A stretch of DNA of 64,000 bases from Inonotus obliquus. Its lineage: Eukaryota > Basidiomycota > Agaricomycetes > Hymenochaetales > Hymenochaetaceae. Positions 12,483 to 24,443 of this stretch are shown in pieces. The notes below the pieces were generated by a model that saw nothing but the letters and a program-made list of their open reading frames with translations, searched no databases and had not been told where the DNA came from. Each line of letters opens with the position of its first letter. Position 1 is the stretch's first letter. A program made the position numbers and the translations under genes. The DNA is taken from NCBI GenBank assembly GCA_032164295.1, contig JAJHTX010000005.1, positions 1,612,001 through 1,676,000 of the forward strand. Direction: 5' to 3'.

Positions 12483-15353
12483 TTGGCCTGGCACGTTGCG
12501 GATGGAAAAATCAATTATGAACCTTCGGAGTGTCCGGTGTATTCTAGACGGTAACTTATGATTACCTGTACTTTCTCCTGTCTGTTGACGCATCCTTTTA
12601 TATGGCAACACCTAGACTTCTAGACTTTGTATAGTGTACTTGTTTCTTTCGATTTCGATATGCGGACCGGAGTATATGCCTTTTTGGTTGGACATTTCAC
12701 AAATACCTCTACTTTATTACGTACTTGCTCATGACTGTAAAACTAGCTACCTCTCCTATGGTCAATAATATTATTACCTTTTGCAATTTGCCTTTACCTT
12801 GTACTCTGACTTCTCCTAACTCTAAGGCACGTGAAGACCTACCGAATTTGGTGATTCAGCCGGAAGGACTACTCCGCATCCTCACTTTGTACGTGTACGA
12901 TCGAGCTGTTCTTTCCGAAAGGGCTTTTCAAACCGTTCGCCAATCAATCAGACCGACGGTTCACTACACCCGCGAAATCCGGAGTACCGAAAAATTAGCA
13001 GATCTCGATTGTAGGCAGCCATCTTGAGTGCTGGATAGATAGGCGGAAGCGATGTTTCAACATGCTTGCAGACGAGGTTTGCCAAAGCTCCTGAGCGCGC
13101 CATTAGGCTACTCCAACTCCAATGGCGCTCGTTGCCGGCCTATGCGCACTGCGTGATGTCGCATAATCAATCATTATGACCACGTTGAAAATACCAAGCT
13201 ATATAGACAAGCGCCACCGCCGGACGCTCAGCGCAGGTGAGTAAGCGATTGAAGTGCAACACCGGCATTACGCGATTGACTATCATTTATAGATGAGGAC
13301 TAGTTTCATCATATCTTGTCTCTATTGTACCACCACGATGAAGTGGCATTTGAATATTGATCAAGCCACATCGACGCCTAAGGTCGCGAAATCTCCGTTC
13401 CAACAGATAATGCACTCACTAATATGAGCTTGCTCCTGACTGCGATCTTGCACAAGCCGCCACTATCGCTTGTTGACAAGTCTGGCCGTGCCGCGCTCAT
13501 TCACTCTCGATCAAAAGCGATTCAGTCGTAGGCTCGCAAAGATCCTGAGATTGCCCTTGGCTGCCCGGTCTTGGGATTCTACCCTTCACAGAAAGGAAAT
13601 TTTGTATTGCGTGTTGACGCTGACCATCGCGATGGACGGATTGGCCAAGATCTTCAGGCTACACACTCGTGTGTAGGGCGGCATCATGATATGGCTTGAA
13701 TGGTGATCGCGTATGCTTACAGGTCTTTGGGTTACACGAATGTCTAACATCGCCGCTAGCCGAACTTTTAGAGAAAGCAACAGGAACCCTCTCAGTAAGC
13801 ATATCACCCACTTATCGTCACTTGCATCGTGCTGCCCGCTCCCGTCAAATTAGACGGGTACTATCGTCTTTCTATACACAGGTCCCTGCGGGAATTCATT
13901 GAAATCGGGTTTGGGATGGTTTTCCGAACCTGCCTAGGCCTTCACTCGCTTGCACGGAAGCAAATGTGGAAGCACATCTCCTGTCTTATCATACGATGAC
14001 GAGATATGTGGCGCAACATCGCAACAAGTTCGGGAGTTATCAGACCGTGTCTGGTGCTGCGGCCTGTGCGTACTGCTCAACACAACGCAAATTCAGTGCA
14101 TGGTCTGTGCGCAGGAGCGTCGTTTTGTTGAGACGGAACCGCAGCTCGATCATGACCGCCCTGACATGCATACATGCTATACTCATCAGTTCATCTCGGC
14201 TAAATTTAGGTTGAAGCCCTTTCCGAGAACCCACCATTGACGTGCGGGTAATGGCAACGAGAATACCTCTGAAGCGCTCGTTCAGTGCCTTGAACTGGAC
14301 TTTGAAAGCGGAGCCGACTCTCCAAAGACTGGCCGATCTGTCATTTTTCCCAATCCTCGTAGGTCCTCCCCAGTCATATCGGAAGCTTCCATGTGCCACC
14401 CGGGCAGAGATGGAGGAAAGACCATGGATACCGTGCAAAAGGCTGTTCCAGCTGGATTGGGATGAACGCGCCGACCTATTGACAGCTTTACTTGGAACGA
14501 TATGATTGATCATTTCGTTGAAGGTAATGCTGCGGAGCCTCGAAAGTATATGGTAAGAGGCGATTCCTTTCGCCGACGCTGTGCTGATACGGATTACACT
14601 GTGCTTCTACCGCCAATATCGGGGTTATGCAAATAACCGCGATGACTAAATGGCAAGTTGTAAAAGAACCATAGCATTGGGGGCTGAAGACTTAGTGCCC
14701 AGCGCTCGTTTGATTGTTTTCGTTGTTCCAAGAGGCTTCTACGTAGCGATTATGTCTTTTGCTTCTTGGAATGTCTTAGCTGGATAGCTTTCGTCGTTGT
14801 AAGTTCCAGCCAGTCATTTTCTTATGTTTAGGAGGCGCACTTCACGGTGCACATTCATCCGGAGCCCATCAGGCTCCAGGCACAACAACACGGGACCGAA
14901 CTAAATGCACAAAGAATAGATGTCCTTTTTTTGACATCGAGGGGCATCTCTGCCGACAATCTCGTACTTCAGTCACATTATGACTTGATAGAACGTAAAG
15001 GGAAGATAGATTGCGAATTGCGCGCTCGATCACTGCAGCAAATGAACATCAATTCTGGTTCCGACATTGACCAAGGTAATTGAACATCATTTGTACCATA
15101 TGGCCAAGCGGTAACATGCATACCAAAATGTAAGTTCCACAAATGAGCCATCCATCCATCGCGGGATGAATGACTGGTCCTATGTTTGGAAGTCAGGCAA
15201 CTGCCGCGAAGCAATATCATGTATGTGTATACCATTCGGAGGGGTTTGATCTGATCTGATCTGCGCCCGATGCTGTAAAGACGGCTTTACGCATAGACCT
15301 TCGAAAGTTACGGATCGGATTCCTCTCCGTTGAGCCGACGGAGAGCTGAAGGT
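12483..15353. other. Gene-poor interval, left part
   Basis: No supported gene. One frame at 13950-14240 contains a W-x-C-x2-C-x3-N-x5-C-x2-C arrangement that resembles a RanBP2/NZF zinc ribbon, one residue short between Asn and the third Cys. It cannot be joined to other conserved sequence, and stops interrupt neighbouring frames. This could be a decayed gene or chance. A reverse frame of 157 codons (14040-14513) overlaps it and shows no family motif. Confidence 0.35.
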
Positions 15354-15429
15354 GAAAGGAAAGGAGAGGAAAGGAAAGGAAAGGGAAGGGAAGGGAAGGG
15401 AAGGGAAGGGAAGGGAAGGGAAGGAAGAA
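15354..15429 (+). repeat. Polypurine AAGGG pentanucleotide tract
   Basis: A 76-base stretch with only purines on the forward strand. It begins with irregular GGAAA/GGAGA units and ends with eight uninterrupted AAGGG units (15381-15420). The eight GGG runs with two-base loops make G-quadruplex formation possible on the forward strand, and the mirror symmetry also permits triplex DNA. A reverse-strand open frame of 145 codons crosses it, but its PFPSLPFPS-type translation is simply the repeat. Confidence 0.95.
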
Positions 15430-18248
15430 TAGCCACTCGGGGTTGCTTTGAGGTTCACTAATTGGTTCCGGAGCCACCGCTTGAAATATCCGAGAGGGAC
15501 CCTCGCGCGTGTCCGTTACCGTCCGAAGCTCCGCACTGACGCGCCTTGGTGCATGCATTACGGATTGCCTTGTGGTTAGGTAATTTGGGACGTTAATATT
15601 GATATTGACAGTGCTGTTGAAATTATGGTGCTGTCGAAGGTTAGTAAATATCAAATATCGAGATCATGTTCCTGTGCTCATTAAAGAAGCATAAGGTCGC
15701 GGTCCCAAGACCCCGCGCGTGACTTCAGTAATGGAAGAAATAGACGATGATTCCGGCAAACTAGCCAAGACGAAGATTCGAGGAAACATGGTTCAAAAGT
15801 ACGTCATAGTATTGTCACGGAACCAATGTGTAGTATATTATTTACTCCTTTCTTGAATATGTATTGTGAAGGAGCTCGGACCGCGGTGAACTTGATGCAC
15901 TATCTGCGACGGTACGCAATCCCTGCAACGAGGTACTTGAGCCGAATAACACAAAGTGGGTGATGTTCCATACCGTTACCGCCGCCGCGAGGGGTATCTT
16001 GTAGGATGAAGCACCATAAGGGAGATTGGGAACTCGCACACGTTCCTGTCCTGAACAACCGATTCTCTTCTACGAGGGTGATGAAATTTTTACTATTTTT
16101 CAGGAAGGACGATGCGTATTAAGGGAGAAAGGTTCCGAACTTACTTGCCAAAGATGGACAAAATTCTAGGAAACCAAAAGCTGAATACATAGAGACAATA
16201 GAAATGGTTAGTCACACTTCCATGCATGCCTTGAATAGCTGCCAAACTCGAGCTAGGAGAACAAAGAAGAGAGCGATAGAGAAACCTACATGCTGTTTGT
16301 AGGACAAGACTGATAAGCACAACCATTTGAGTAAATCTTCGGTGGCCCGAAGTATTGTCTAGAATCGGATAGACCATTCTTGCATTGCGGAGATCAAAGC
16401 ATCGAAAGGCCACAAGAAAGATTGCATCATCACCATGGTTCATCGAAGTTTGCTTTGATTAGGCCGAATGCCTTCAGGTCTTCTATCATATCCAGACATA
16501 TATGGAGGTATCGAGAAACCGATGAATTGTATCGATGTACGTTCGAGAAGACTACTCCTTAGGTTGGCCGGAGCGAGAAGTTCGACCGGAAGGTTCAAGA
16601 CTTATACTATTGAGAGAGAGATAGTGATAAGAACCAAGGAAACAAAGTTCAGTAACGGGAAGACAGACTGGAGATGCACCGCCGCCTGAGCTAGAAGGGA
16701 GAATACTGGCATGGTGCCTTGCATCTCTTCCTTGACCCTCCTAGCCAGCTTATGCGCCATTCGTGGGACCTGGAGTGGCCGGAGAACACAACAGCGAGAT
16801 ACGTTCGAAGCCAACGGTTGACTCCATGCAAATGGCAAAGGCCCGATTAAAGCGCCGGGGTCCTCCTTTGTTTGCTTCCAAGACAAGGTCAAGAACGAGT
16901 ACGACCGTGAACTCTGATACGGGTGATGAGATAGTTGTGAGGCCCGTCAACATACCTCGAAATCCCAGCCCGGATGTGTGCTATTGTGGGATCCCGAATT
17001 GAGCGAGGATGATCCGTAGGAGCATCAAGTCTCTAGGGTCTTTTACTTCATCTCTTTACCCGCTCTCTGTTGAGTGGAATGAGTGCGGCATAGCTGCATT
17101 GCGCAACATGTGCCGACTGAAGAATACCGTAAGCTTCCGTTAGTATCCCCAGTCATCTCAACAGCGCCCTAGGCACGTTTCATGAGTCTCCAATCTTGGT
17201 TCGAGTAGATCTTACGGCAAGTTGGTAGCCTCCACTACAAGACCATCCTTCAACGGGTACAAATCGCAATTATGTGGAGACAGAGGGTTACAGACATCTG
17301 TCAAGTTCTGGGAGAGACACCGACACTCCGCATCGCTTAGGTTTGATTCGAGAAACTAGAATGCGTGTACCATGAGTATAATTGAAATGGATGTAAAAAT
17401 GAAAGGGCTCCCTTCATCGTAAAATGGAGCGGCACGATGCCGGAACGCATGTCTTGAGAATTACACAATGGAGAATATATATGTCCCAAATCATCTGTAC
17501 TCGGCAGCTAGAAGCCGAAAAGCAAGCACAAATATACTGAACGCAGCGGCCGACTCCCGACAAGCCTTCGTCTCCGATTGCATCCGCAGAGATTGATGCA
17601 GTACTATTTCTTGAAATAGCATAAAGGACCTGCGTCCAACAAAGATCGGATGAATACTGTAACGTTGCAGGTGCCACTAGTGCTTACCAAAGGAAGACAA
17701 AAAATCCATCTCAATCAAACGACAGGGGGGCGCGGGTGGACGTTCAGTCATCCCTGGGCCGTCAGCCGGTCCAGGTGCATGAAAATGAATTAAATTAGTA
17801 TCAACCCATCAATCAAAGTATACAGATGTGTATATCGACACAGAGTCGTTGGTGAGAGTTGGAATTCAGTTTACCCCGGAGTGTTGTCCTCGTGGCACTG
17901 TACAGATAGCTGGATTTAGGCAAAGATGAATGGATCACTAGGGGCAAGTAGCGTTGAAGATCAGAGAATGTCTTAGGGACGGACCAGTCCAAAGTATACG
18001 ATTTCGTGTTGATTGCTATTGGAGAAGGGACACAAGCACAGCCAAGTAGTCTAAATAAATGTACTTTGATGTTACGTAATGATCTGATTCCGGGAAATAG
18101 CTGAAAACGCTAGCTCGCATCTCCCATAGCGTCACCCACCTCGTCGTATCTTTTCTACTTCTTTCCATCATCGCCCTTGTTGTCGACGACAAAAGTATCT
18201 TTTCCCTCAGCGAACCTTCTTTTGCGTTTACTTAGCGATTAACCAACA
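15430..18248. other. Gene-poor interval, right part
   Basis: No supported gene. The reverse strand between about 16980 and 16140 has two hydrophobic open frames (16602-16892 and 16141-16443). GTATGT/CAG-type splice sites lie between them, so a multi-exon membrane-protein gene or its remnant is possible. I could not build a continuous conserved product or name a family. The final few hundred bases are the promoter and leader of the Ras gene. Confidence 0.35.
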
Positions 18249-19210
18249 ATGCAGGCTAGGGTCAGTATCATCGCCCATTTACAGTATTAACACTAACACC
18301 CCTCTCAGGCACAGTTTCTTAGGGAATACAAGCTTGTGGTCGTTGGCGGGGGTGGTAAGTGTTGGTTTTTGTTTGCTATCGGCAGACTGGCTGATGTACA
18401 CACAGGTGTCGGCAAGTCCGCACTCACCATTCAGTTCATTCAGAGCCATTTCGTCGACGAGTATGACCCAACCATCGAAGGTGCATTACCCCTTAGACAC
18501 CCTTACCTACAATTGACTCATACTTGCTTCGCTTACAGACTCTTACCGCAAGCAATGCGTGATTGATGATGAAGTCGCATTGCTCGACGTTCTGGATACA
18601 GCGGGGCAAGAGGAGTACGGGTACGTGTGCCAGATAAACTGATATTCCATCCTTTTGACAACAAAGGTGACAGTGCTATGCGTGAGCAGTACATGCGCAC
18701 GGGTGAAGGATTCCTTCTTGTCTATTCCATTACGTCTCGGAGCTCTTTCGAGGAAATCAGCACCTTCCACCAGCAGATTCTCCGCGTCAAAGACAAAGAC
18801 TATTTCCCAGTGATCGTCGTCGCGAACAAGTGTGATCTGGAGTATGAGCGCCAAGTTGGAATGAACGGTCCGTGCTTTTGATATTGATGACCGTTGCTTT
18901 GTGATCTTTATGATCGTCAATTTCCAGAGGGACGAGATCTTGCGAAACACTTCGGATGCAAGTTCATAGAAACGTCCGCTAAGATGCGCATCAATGTCGA
19001 TGAGGCATTTTCCAACCTGGTTCGCGAAATTAGACGCTACAACAAGGTATTTTCCTTTCGCTGAAGTTGCGAGTTTCTTGTTCTCAGAATATTGGAATTT
19101 AGGAACAGCAAACCGGTCGCCCCTCGGCTCCATCGCAGCCTGGAGCTTATAATCCTCAGAACTCCCCAGATGAAAATACTGGCTGCTGTGGAGGATGTGT
19201 CGTCGTTTGA
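18249..19210 (+). CDS. ras1: Ras GTPase
   Basis: Exons are 18249-18260, 18309-18354, 18406-18480, 18539-18620, 18674-18867, 18928-19046 and 19103-19210, for 211 aa. All G boxes are present: the P-loop GGGGVGKS (residues 17-24), the effector loop YDPTIEDSYR, switch [19 protein letters not shown] and ETSAK. The C-terminus is GCCGGCVVV: a CVVV CaaX box for farnesylation plus upstream cysteines for palmitoylation, so membrane anchoring is expected. In fungi Ras1 drives adenylyl cyclase and MAPK pathways for growth and mating. The first coding exon is only 12 nt (MQAR). Gly replaces the usual Ser after the EEY of switch II. It is convergent with the CIA30 gene. Confidence 0.96.
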
Positions 19211-19588
19211 ATTATCGACGACATCCATTGGATACATACATGAGGATTTGTCCCTTTTTGCGGTACATTTCCCTTCTTTCATTCACTTCTTGTTCTACTA
19301 CTGCCCGAGCTTTAACCATATTCATCTCCTGCTAGTTTACGTACAAACCATGGTCTCCATTCTTCACTGCATGCCTTCGTCTATGCCATCTTCTATGACA
19401 TCCCATTATGCTGGTACGAAAATACAAAGCATGTGGATCAGTTCCCGTTTCATCATTGCTCTGACTTTTATGAGCTTCTGTTTTTCGGATAAATGTACAA
19501 TACATGGGAAAATGTGTATAGAAATGAATTCCGAAAGCCTTCGCTAGGAAGTGTTGTTTTTGTCCTGAGCATCGATGGGAAAATGAAA
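19211..19588. other. Intergenic region between convergent genes
   Basis: The 378 bp hold the 3' UTRs of the Ras gene and the CIA30 gene. The forward part is T-rich (a TTGTTCTACTACTGCC stretch with TTTA motifs), consistent with 3' end formation. No coding potential was recognised. Confidence 0.5.
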
Positions 19589-20735
19589 TCATAGTCCTCG
19601 ATCACGTCTCCATGGCTCCTCGTCGGAAATCTCCTCGCTCAACTCCTGGTCGCCACGGCGCTGATCAACTGTGTAGTTTAATAAGATAATCAATGTGACT
19701 ATACTGAGATGGAGAACTAGGGCACACGCTCACCTATAGGTGGTGTGTGAACGTCTTCTTGATTGACGGCTTTGATTGAGTCGAGTCCAAGCTCAAAGGG
19801 ACCCTCAACGCCGGCGTTCCCGCCTAGCAAGGAAATTCCCAACCATCTTATTTTTTCCTCCTCGACAGTCACTTGGGAAGCACGGCCCGTGGCCAACTCA
19901 CCGTAACTGGTGAGGGCAAATGCAGAGAAGGGAATCTAAATGTGAACAGATTACCCATCAGTAGCCTGAAGCAAGTATGAACAACCAGAAGTACGGAAGA
20001 GAGATAGAAGTCAAGTCAGAAAGATAACATACAAAGATGTCTTCCCATGAGCCGTCATTCTTACGGAAGTACAAGCGGTGCTGCCAGAGCTCTCCTGAAA
20101 TTGGTGAGTCCGTTTGTAGATTGACAAAGTATGCATTACGCGTGCGAGGATGACCGCCGGCACGGACTCGCAGGGCGAGGAACTCATGATTTGAGATGTC
20201 ATCTGTCAATTCTCCAAACAAAGTCGGCCGAGACTGCATGCGTGAGGTACGTGAGATCGGGGGAGCTGAGCACTTGAAGTTGGAAGTTACTTTACTGCGA
20301 AACCCGGCATAACCGCCCCTAATTTTGCCCCGCAAATCGCTGCGCACACCGAGACGCATTTGTCCCCAGAACCGCGCTGTGCCTCTCCCGTTTGGATCGC
20401 GAGGATCCGGCACAAAGTCGAGATGTGCAGTAGACGTCCCTCCGATATCTGAGTCGACGCCGATAGAATAGTTTAGGAGATCTTCTTTCGCGTTGAAAGA
20501 AAGCAGGGTCATGGGAGTCCTGCTCGGTTGGTTTAGACCATCCATGCGAAGAACTGTAAAATTTTCATGAAATCGCCATACCCGAGGCTCCGGGCTGACT
20601 AGACATACTGGCAGACGTGTTGTCCCGTAATACCTGTGTTGACCTAATTCTGTATCAGTGAAAAGTTCTTGCTTCATAAAGAAAGTGGTACCTATTCAAT
20701 CGAGTCACAAGTGCTGCCCATCTTGTTGAGACCAT
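19589..20735 (-). CDS. Complex I intermediate-associated protein 30 (NDUFAF1/CIA30)
   Basis: Reverse-strand exons are 20735-20692, 20633-20291, 20233-20033, 19935-19734 and 19668-19589, for 289 aa. The CIA30 domain spans about residues 35-240. It begins with DLLNYSIGVDSDIGGTS and contains HLDF, RGGYAGFRSK, RPTLFGELTDD and the aromatic EDIF/IPFSAF block. CIA30 proteins assist assembly of mitochondrial NADH dehydrogenase. The N-terminus (MVSTRWAALVTRLNR) is basic and suits a mitochondrial presequence. Intron 2 (20234-20290, 57 bp) is stop-free in frame. It is removed in the model because family members read directly from the GFR.K block into the RPTLFGELTDD block. It is head-to-head with DNA polymerase eta (220 bp). 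Confidence 0.93.
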
Positions 20736-20955
20736 GGTGGCAAGACCACACAACGGCTTTGGTCGGTGCCGCTGCCGCAAGTATGTCGTCAGAAGGCAAG
20801 TATTACGTTATCCGTGTTATGGAAAGCGCGCTACGTGTCACGTTATCACGGGATCGAGGTAACATCGCGTTTCTGTCTCACAGACAACAGACTCACACAG
20901 TTGACCTTAATATTGATGTTGACACTGACAACATCTTCGTCTTCGTCGTTCTCTG
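20736..20955. promoter_or_regulatory. Bidirectional promoter, CIA30 / polymerase eta
   Basis: Only 220 bp separate the two start codons of divergently transcribed genes, so they share promoter space. TATTGATGTTGACACTGAC-type sequence near 20910-20935 and a CACGTTATCACGGG stretch near 20838 are present. No clear TATA box is seen. Confidence 0.55.
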
Positions 20956-23474
20956 ATGAATGCATCACCGAGCTCGCCGGTGAAGAAGGGAAAGCTCAAG
21001 CAGTTCAACACCGATTATGATGATCTCCACCCGATAATAACTTATAGACATCTTCAGTCATCGATCATTGGTCCCAAGCATCCGCTTCGGATCGTGGCCC
21101 TTGTGGACTGCAACGCGTTCTATGCCAACTGTGAGCAAGTGCGGCTTGGGCTCGACCCGGAAACACCTCTTGTCGTTCTTCAATGGGGGATGCTGATTGC
21201 GGTAAACTATCCTGCTCGCAAGTTTGGGATATCCCGGATGGACAAAATTGATGATGCACGCAAAAGGTGCCCTAATCTCGTTGTGGTTCATGTTGCAACA
21301 TATGCACAGGGGGAAAGCGAACCGAAGTACTGGGATAAACCTGACGTCAAGACGCACAAGGTATGCTCAGGTTTTCCGCACGTTCTTATTTAGAAACTGA
21401 ATCTGGATACACGCCTTCCCTAAGATTTCTTTGGATGTATATCGACGCGAAAGTATGAAGATTCATGGTTTATTGCAAGAGCTACTTCCAACGGGAGAAG
21501 TTGGTGCGGATGAATCACTCTACATCATATTCTACCTCGCAAAAGCTGAGAATAACTATGAAACTAGAAAAAGCTTCAATCGATGAAGCTTTTATTGACT
21601 TCTCAATCCCTGTACGCGATATCCTACTGGAAAGATACCCTTATCTCACTGAACCTCCCGCTGATGCCTCAAATGGGCTCGATACCCCTCTTCCACCGCC
21701 TCCGCGGATCTCCTTCATGGGGCTGGGAAACCTAATCCCAGTAGACCCCTCAAAGTTTGACCCAGAGAAAGAAGTGACTACCGAACTTGTGGAAGAGATC
21801 GAGAGGAACGACCCGACATCCTGGCACGATGCCGGTCTTTTAATAGCAGCTGAGCTGATGGCTTCTCTGCGCAAAGAAGTACACGAAAAACTTGGCTACT
21901 TGACATCTGCGGTACGAATATCCTTATCTCCTCATTACTTGATACTTCATTTAGCATACAGGGAATTGCTAGGAACAAATTCTTAGCCAAACTAGGCGCC
22001 TCATATCGCAAATTCAATACGCAGAACATTCTTCGAAACTCTGCAATCCCAGGTTTCCTTAAGCCCATGCCATTCCAAAAGGTAGGTTACTTTTTGTTTG
22101 AACTGCTCGTTCAGCGACGACTTTTTATTTTCAGATACGGTTTCTTGGTGGGAAGCTGGGCAAGGCTCTCGCGAATGAATACGACGTCTCAACTGTGGGA
22201 GACCTATTGTAAGTCTGCCTTCCACAAGAATTCACAGATCTCCGATTAATCCATCGTTGGTATAGACATATTTCCATCGGTGAGCCATCTCATATTGGGA
22301 CTGGTTGGTTTCTAACTTGGGCCAGACGAAATGCAGTCCAAGTTTGGAGAGTGTGCGGTCTGGGTTTACGAGATTCTTCGGTACGTTATTTCTGTGCTTA
22401 CTCCAGTGATCGAACTAGAATGTGATTTTATAGTGGAATTGATCGCTCTGAAGGTGAGGTCAAGGGTCAAGCTTGGCATCACTGCCCCAAAACTGAGTTT
22501 CTATATTTCCAAAGTGAAGGAGAAGGCGGTGATTAATAAGTCGATGAATGCTACGAAAAATCTGCCTAAGCCCCTGACCAAGGCCTCCGAGGGTCCGCAC
22601 TGGATCCGCATGCTTGCGGCGGAACTCACGATTAGACTCAACGACGCCCGCGAGAAAACTTCTGGACTGTGGCCACGCACGCTCTGTCTTCATGTCAGCC
22701 AAGGATGGCACAACTCGCGCTCGAAGCAGCAACCATTTCCTCCACCAAGATCTAGCATGACGGTGGACCTGATGTTCAGAGAAGCCGAGAAGCTATGGAA
22801 AGAACTATTGAGGAATGACTTGCTGTGGGATGGGATGAAGGGGATGAAGGTGACTCATCTGGGTTTAGGTTTGACAGGAATAGGCTGGACGGAGGAGGGT
22901 CAGAAGAACATCCAAAGCTTCCTTCGTGCGAAGACACCAGTGGATACTTATCGAGGAGTTTCCGAGGGCGTTGCCGGTCCGAGCACTGGTGACAGGTACA
23001 GCGCGCGTAAGCGGAACCGTAGCGCTAGCCTCGGAATGAAGAAAGAAGAAACCATTGTTCTCGATATTGGGGATGGTAAGCTTGTATAAAATTATCTCCA
23101 GATAACCAGACCTAAACCACTCGGCAGATGACATGGATGAACGTTACTCCTTTACGTGTAACCAATGCCACAAGACAATCTCCCTGCCTGACGACTTGCA
23201 GAACCGGTTTGCTTTATTTGCTATCGATACCACATCACTTGATAACGACTTTGAGGAAATGCGGCGACAAAAGTTAGAGAAACTTCGCACAGAGCATAAC
23301 GATTTCCATTACGCGCAGAATCTAGCTGATCAAGATAAGAACACAATTACTCCCGTATCAAATTCTCGTACGCTACAGAGGTCGTCATCGCCCTCTCGTA
23401 AGTCTAGGAAAAGGAAGAGAGAGAAGGAACCGGAAGGAATTGCTAAGTACTTCATCAAAAGGGAGAAAGCATGA
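20956..23474 (+). CDS. DNA polymerase eta (translesion Y-family polymerase)
   Basis: Exons are 20956-21360, 21425-21503, 21568-21911, 21962-22081, 22135-22208, 22266-22279, 22326-22380, 22434-22453, 22515-23075 and 23128-23474, for 672 aa. Catalytic residues lie in DCNAFYANCE (near residue 50) and ASIDEAFIDF (near 165). NYPARKFGI, LARNKF-type, RFLGGKLG (thumb) and the RSEVKEKAVINKSM little-finger entry are all present. The C-terminus has CNQC...HNDFH, matching the polymerase-eta UBZ ubiquitin-binding finger but with about 45 residues between the Cys and His pairs. A PIP-like motif GIAKYFIKR lies at the very end. It bypasses UV photoproducts at PCNA-ubiquitinated forks. Exon 6 is a 14-nt micro-exon. 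Confidence 0.96.
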
Positions 23475-24443
23475 TTTTGATTTCGGACATCTTGGTTTTT
23501 ATTTTTGCTTCTAACGACCTGGCATTATTTGTAGCGATAGAGCATTTGCATCATTTAAATTATTACTATATTCACCGTGGAAGCATCGTGTAGCCATGAC
23601 TAGTGTCGCATCTGTACTCCATCATCCCGTCGCAACGCCAGTTGATGTTTTCTGAGAGTTTTACAAATTAGGAAGGGGTTTCACGATGACGTGACGGAAA
23701 CGTGACTGACGCGCACTGCCAGTCAAGTGGTACCACAACTCAGAGTCGCATCCATCCCATGGCCAAAATCGTTGCTCTGCATTGTATTGCTCATCGAGTA
23801 ACATGTCCGTTCAGATGTAGGTGTCGAGCGCTTCGTGATGCGCGTTTGTCTCAGCTAGGCACAGCTCCAAGGGAACTTCCTGGGCGACTCCATCAGATCT
23901 GACTTGATGCGCTCCCACCCACGGTCAAATACACGCCTAGGGACCAATGGCCTCCATTGTCGAGCAAGCGACATCTTTGATAGCTCCTCATGCGATGCTT
24001 CGCACGTCCACGCTTCTGAAGTACTTGCGACGGCGGTTACTCTTCCGATCCGGATTACCGTTACTACGCCCGGGACATCAGTCGGGAGGAATGTAATTTT
24101 GGACAGAGGCGCTGCGCAATATCATATATACTGTCAGCAAGGAAATACTGGGTCCTGCTTTCTTGGTCGAGGCCAGTTTCTCTCCTTTCTTCGAGGTCTC
24201 GTCCTCTAGCTTTTGCTCTCCGTTTTCTTTCTTTGGCCTGTGGTCCACTGGTGCCTTTCCTTTGCATTTATTCGTCATTTTGACGAGTCGACGATCTTTC
24301 AAACAAGCGCCGGGCGCCCTTTTATAAGAGCTCCAGTCTTGCTACGGTACTGTAGCCAGTCAGCCAGCTATTGTCCCTGTCCGGCACAGATACACACATT
24401 CTTTATTTGGTCCTTTTTTTGCTTTTGCCATTGTCTGAACATC
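23475..24443. other. Intergenic interval
   Basis: The 969 bp separate polymerase eta from the GPCR gene, both forward. The first 150 bp are T/A-rich 3' UTR-like sequence. A TTTTATAAG box near 24320-24328 lies about 120 bp before the GPCR start and may be its TATA element. A pyrimidine-rich leader follows. Short open frames here have no family signal. Confidence 0.5.

Noticed and set aside
15217..15654. Reverse open frame of 145 codons across the polypurine tract
   Set aside because: Its translation is a low-complexity PFPSLPFPS repeat created by the AAGGG tract; no flanking coding signal.
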